In this document: positions 60,877-64,000 of the stretch, one piece after another
Numbering within the stretch: position 1 is the first letter of the stretch
Layout of the letters: every line of letters starts with the position of its first letter
NCBI RefSeq assembly: GCF_917563885.1
Contig: NZ_CAKJTG010000001.1
Span: 62,001-126,000, forward strand
DNA: 64,000 bases
Source: Pseudoneobacillus rhizosphaerae
GTDB lineage: Bacteria; Bacillota; Bacilli; Bacillales; Cytobacillaceae
Direction of reading: 5' to 3'
The notes under the pieces: generated by a model
The model's input: only the letters and a program-made list of their open reading frames with translations
The model's database searches: none
What the model was told of the DNA's origin: nothing
Made by a program: the position numbers and the translations under genes

Positions 60877-61776
60877 TTGAAAAAATGGTTACTAAATATC
60901 TTTAGTATTATGCTAATAATGAGTTTAGTTGCTTGTTCTCAAGGCGAAGATTCAACAAAAACAACTGACGAAAAAGATGTAAAAAAAGAAGTATTTAATA
61001 TAGGTATGATTCCAGATCAAAATGTAGCTGATTTAAATCGTAGTATGGAGGATTTCGCTGCTATTCTTTCTGAAAAAACAGATTTAAATGTAAAATTCGT
61101 TCCAGCAGTTGATTATGCAGCATTAGTAACAGCCTTTGAACGTGGTGAAATCCAGTTAGCTTGGTTTGGCGGTCTAACAGGTGTTCAAGCGCGTAGTTTA
61201 GTACCAGAATCAGAAGCTATTGCCCAAAGACCAATCGATGAGAAGTTCCAGTCTGTTTTTATTAAACAAAAAGGTTTGCCGATTAACAGTCTTGCTGATT
61301 TAAAAGATGTCAGCTTTACATTTGGTAGTGAAAGCTCGACTTCTGGACATTTAATGCCTCGATACTTCATAATGGAAGATGGTCTTAATCCCGAATCAGA
61401 TTTCAAAGGAAAGCCAAACTTTTCTGGTTCACATGATACAACGTATAAGTTAGTTGAATCAGGTGCTTATCAAGCTGGTGCCCTTAATATTTCAGTTTGG
61501 GAAAAAGCAGTTAATGAAGGTTTAGTTGATGTAAATAAAGTGGAAGTATTCTACACAACTCCTCCTTATTTTGACTATAACTGGACTGTGAACAAAGGGT
61601 TAGATGAGAAGTATGGTGAAGGAACGAAGGATAAAGTAAAAGAAGCAATTCTTTCAATGTCAAAGGATGATAGTGAAGTTATGACTTTATTACAAGCAGA
61701 CAACTTTATCGAAACTAAAAATGAAAATTATCAAGCAATCGAACAAGTTGCGAAGCAATTAGGTATTATTAAATAG
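60877..61776 (+). CDS. Phosphonate/phosphite-type ABC transporter substrate-binding lipoprotein
   Basis: This 299-residue PhnD/PtxB-family binding protein has a lipoprotein signal: hydrophobic residues 4-18 and lipobox LVAC with Cys at 19. The family core NIGMIPDQNVADLNRSMEDFA, LAWFGGLTGVQAR and SESSTSGHLMPRYF follows. The translation start is TTG 60877, 7 nt behind GGAGGT; a TTG at 60862 overlaps that site. It is the first gene of a three-gene transporter operon. The ligand could be phosphonate, phosphite or a phosphate ester; no catabolic genes are visible here. Confidence 0.9.
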   Translation: MKKWLLNIFSIMLIMSLVACSQGEDSTKTTDEKDVKKEVFNIGMIPDQNVADLNRSMEDFAAILSEKTDLNVKFVPAVDYAALVTAFERGEIQLAWFGGLTGVQARSLVPESEAIAQRPIDEKFQSVFIKQKGLPINSLADLKDVSFTFGSESSTSGHLMPRYFIMEDGLNPESDFKGKPNFSGSHDTTYKLVESGAYQAGALNISVWEKAVNEGLVDVNKVEVFYTTPPYFDYNWTVNKGLDEKYGEGTKDKVKEAILSMSKDDSEVMTLLQADNFIETKNENYQAIEQVAKQLGIIK

Positions 61777-61792
61777 AAGGTGATCTTAAATC

Positions 61793-62548
61793 ATGACTAC
61801 CTCAAATAAACTAGAGGTTAAAAACTTAAGTAAAAACTTTGAGCGGAAGATATCACTATCTTCCCTTTCTTTTATTATTAAACAAGGTGAGAAAATAGCC
61901 ATTATTGGTCCAAGTGGAGCTGGGAAAACGACCCTTTTCAACTTATTTACTGGCTCCCTTCCTTTCGAAGAAGGAAGCGTCGATATAGATGGTCACCCAT
62001 TAGAGTATTGGAAAAGGAAAAAACAGCTTGCAAATAAAATAGGTGTTATTCGTCAACAATTCGATTTAGTAGATTCCCTTCCTGTGATTCACAATGTTTT
62101 AGCAGGGAGATTAAAGGATTGGGGATTTTTCAAGTCCGTTTGGTCTTTAATCTATCCTCAAGAAAAACAAATCGCCTTTAATGCGTTAAAACGAGTTGGA
62201 ATTGAGGATAAAATATTTGCTAGGACTTCTACTCTTTCTGGTGGAGAACAGCAGCGTGTTGCGTTAGCGCGTCTTCTTGTTCAAAAACCTGAAATTATAT
62301 TAGCTGATGAGCCAGTTTCTTCCTTGGACCCTGCCCGTTCTGAGGATATCCTGACCATGTTAACGAAGCTAGCTGATGAAGAAAATCAAACTCTTATTAC
62401 GACCCTTCACTCTGTTGAATTCGCAAAAAAATATTTCACGAGAATTATTGCTTTGAAAAATGGAAAGCTTTTTTTTGACTTACCTGCTGAAAAAGTAACA
62501 ACTGAAGAATTAACTAATTTGTATCGATTAAAGGAGCTATCCCCATGA
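61793..62548 (+). CDS. phnC: Phosphonate-type ABC transporter ATP-binding protein
   Basis: This 251-residue PhnC-like ATPase has Walker A GPSGAGKTT (residues 38-46), Q-loop IRQQFDLV, signature LSGGEQQRVALARLL, Walker B EIILADEP and the switch His in TTLHSVEFA. It lies 16 nt behind the binding protein and overlaps the permease by 4 nt (ATGA). It is cytoplasmic and energises the same transporter. Confidence 0.92.
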   Translation: MTTSNKLEVKNLSKNFERKISLSSLSFIIKQGEKIAIIGPSGAGKTTLFNLFTGSLPFEEGSVDIDGHPLEYWKRKKQLANKIGVIRQQFDLVDSLPVIHNVLAGRLKDWGFFKSVWSLIYPQEKQIAFNALKRVGIEDKIFARTSTLSGGEQQRVALARLLVQKPEIILADEPVSSLDPARSEDILTMLTKLADEENQTLITTLHSVEFAKKYFTRIIALKNGKLFFDLPAEKVTTEELTNLYRLKELSP

Positions 62549-64000
62549 TGCATGACATCATTGACTCTTTTGATCGCCGTAAACGTTTTTATATTAATTT
62601 ACTTTTAATACTCATCTTTCTATGGAGCTTAACTGCAATAAATTGGAATGAAGATTTAGTTCACCCCGGTGGTGGGGTTATGATTATTCAAATTTTGAAA
62701 AGTATCCTTCAGCCCAATCTTTCATTTGAAATTATCCAAATCGCCTTGGAGTCTACCTGGATTACCGTTGTTTATGCCGTTGCTGGTATGACATTAGCTA
62801 TTTTATACGGAAGCATTGCTGGGGTACTTGCATCGGGAATTCTTACAAATAATCGGATTTTAAAAAAAGTTTCGGTTGGGATTTTTAGAGGGATTTTAAG
62901 CTTTACTAGAGCGATTCATGAGCTCGTTTGGGCATGGTTATTCGTTGCTTCCTTTGGATTGTCACCTTATGCAGCCATTTTTGCCTTGGCTATACCTTAT
63001 GGTGGTATACTGGGAAGAATTCTTGCAGATGCACTAAATGATGTTCCTAAACAACCAATTCAGGCATTGAAATTAGCTGGAGCTTCGAATTGGAAATGCT
63101 TGTTTTATGGCTATTTGCCTTTTGTTTGGAATCATATGCTTAGCTACACGTTATACCGATTTGAATGTGCGATTCGTTCTTCAACAATCATGAGTTTTGT
63201 CGGTTTAGGCGGATTAGGGTATCAAATCCAATTATCCTTGGCTGATTTGAAATTTGACGAGGTTTGGACGTTTTTATTCTTCCTCATCCTATTAGTTGTG
63301 ATCGTGGATCTTTGGAGTGGATTGTTAAGAAATTCTAATAACTCTAAGTTTTCTGCTCATGCTCTACTGAGGTATTTTTCAATTGATCGATTATCGATAT
63401 ACATTTTTACCTTATTAGTTTGTACTTCCTGGTATTATGTCATTTTTGTTCAACAAGCTAGCTTACTTAAGCTTTTTTCAAGTGAAAATGCTCAATATGC
63501 GCTAAAATTTTTTACTGGTTTACTAGGGTTAAATGAAGTGCAGCCTGCGTTTCTTAATTTTGATTATTGGAAAACTGCAATTGGTTTAACATGGGAAACA
63601 TTGCTAATGAGCGTTATGGCCATTGGGATTGCTACTATTGTTACCTTACTAACAGTAATTCCTGCTGCACGTAATTTTGCTAATGGTACGTTAACAGCGT
63701 CAAGTAGCTTTTGGCAGTGGCTTTCTTTTGGTATTATTCGTATTGCATACATTTTTTCAAGGGCAGTCCCAGAATTGATTTGGGCAATGCTGATTGTCTT
63801 TTTATTACAACCTGGATTACTTCCTGGTGCTCTTGCATTAGCACTTCACAACTTTGGAATTCTTGGAAAGCTCTGTGCTGAAGTAATTGAGGAAATGGAC
63901 CATAAGCCTGTACGTAATTTGTCTACTGCCGGAGCAAATAAAGCACAGATGTTATTATATGGTGTTCTCCCTATGGTAATGCCAAAGTTTTTATCCTATA
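62545..64000 (+). CDS. Phosphonate-type ABC transporter permease with two fused PhnE-like domains (partial, runs off window)
   Basis: From the ATG overlapping phnC, 485 codons are open to the window end. Two BPD_transp_1 permease domains follow one another. The first (about residues 60-260) has the EAA-type loop ADALNDVPKQPIQALKLAGASNWKCLFYGYLPFV. The second (about 335-485) has AEVIEEMDHKPVRNLSTAGANKAQMLLYGVLPMV. In many PhnE systems these are separate proteins or a homodimer, so this is a natural tandem fusion that supplies the whole membrane channel. AAGGAG lies 8 nt before the ATG. Confidence 0.88.
   Translation, partial: MMHDIIDSFDRRKRFYINLLLILIFLWSLTAINWNEDLVHPGGGVMIIQILKSILQPNLSFEIIQIALESTWITVVYAVAGMTLAILYGSIAGVLASGILTNNRILKKVSVGIFRGILSFTRAIHELVWAWLFVASFGLSPYAAIFALAIPYGGILGRILADALNDVPKQPIQALKLAGASNWKCLFYGYLPFVWNHMLSYTLYRFECAIRSSTIMSFVGLGGLGYQIQLSLADLKFDEVWTFLFFLILLVVIVDLWSGLLRNSNNSKFSAHALLRYFSIDRLSIYIFTLLVCTSWYYVIFVQQASLLKLFSSENAQYALKFFTGLLGLNEVQPAFLNFDYWKTAIGLTWETLLMSVMAIGIATIVTLLTVIPAARNFANGTLTASSSFWQWLSFGIIRIAYIFSRAVPELIWAMLIVFLLQPGLLPGALALALHNFGILGKLCAEVIEEMDHKPVRNLSTAGANKAQMLLYGVLPMVMPKFLSY

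Noticed and set aside
1..64000. tRNA/rRNA genes, CRISPR arrays, IS elements, prophage
   Set aside because: Scanned by eye for T-loop patterns, regularly spaced repeats and transposase motifs; none found.

Overview
The window looks like a chromosome segment of a spore-forming, AT-rich Bacillaceae bacterium (Bacillus sensu lato). Most genes have B. subtilis counterparts, and the block from parC to cotM follows the B. subtilis yne order: parC-parE-yneT-(GH18)-plsY-yneR-yneQ-yneP-tlp-sspN-yneN-citB-sspO-sspP-cotM. Small acid-soluble spore protein genes (tlp, sspN, sspO, sspP), cotM and GH18 spore-lysin-like proteins support a spore former.

Layout. 1-6100: the start of a glycine-betaine importer ATPase (opuAA), divergent from a GbsR/OpcR-type regulator; an aldehyde dehydrogenase; small proteins; and an FAD oxidoreductase overlapping a half-size MFS protein. 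6284-12444: a short-chain dehydrogenase, a DacC-type carboxypeptidase, the DesK-DesR membrane-fluidity two-component pair (no desaturase gene beside it), a patatin lipase, a DUF1292 protein and a hypoxanthine phosphoribosyltransferase. 12597-26580: a GH18 protein, a possible ADP-ribosyltransferase-like protein, a GNAT, a serine hydrolase, a Cys-rich metalloprotease, a Tet(M)-like ribosome-protection GTPase, a metallophosphoesterase, a LysM/NlpC wall hydrolase, an amidohydrolase, a nucleoside hydrolase and several small unknowns. 27143-29840: two adjacent secreted low-complexity proteins, one with three copies of a 20-residue motif. 30983-56503: the yne/citB spore region. 56597-64000: an SLC13 anion transporter, threonine-to-glycine catabolism (tdh-kbl) and the start of a phosphonate-type ABC transporter with a double permease.

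Main result. The window carries part of a selenocysteine (Sec) system. It encodes selA and selD, and SelD has an in-frame TGA at its catalytic position. Two further small genes also contain an in-frame TGA where Cys or Sec is expected. One is a SelW-like Rdx protein (CMQU) between cotM and selD. The other is the YneR/HesB-like protein at its conserved place next to yneQ. All three are split or invisible to ordinary ORF calling. The SelW-like gene has a clear bacterial SECIS-like hairpin with an AGGU loop downstream of its TGA. The SelW-selD pair lies between large palindromes, as if added to the ancestral sspP-cotM neighbourhood. selB and tRNA-Sec are not in the window and must be elsewhere if the system works.

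Regulation visible by eye includes a LexA/SOS-type box upstream of parEC, a CcpC-like dyad and a second palindrome upstream of citB, a Fur-like box upstream of the fbpB-like gene, and a 13-bp inverted repeat that would mask the ribosome-binding site of a 58-residue unknown protein. No tRNA, rRNA, CRISPR array, insertion sequence or prophage was seen.
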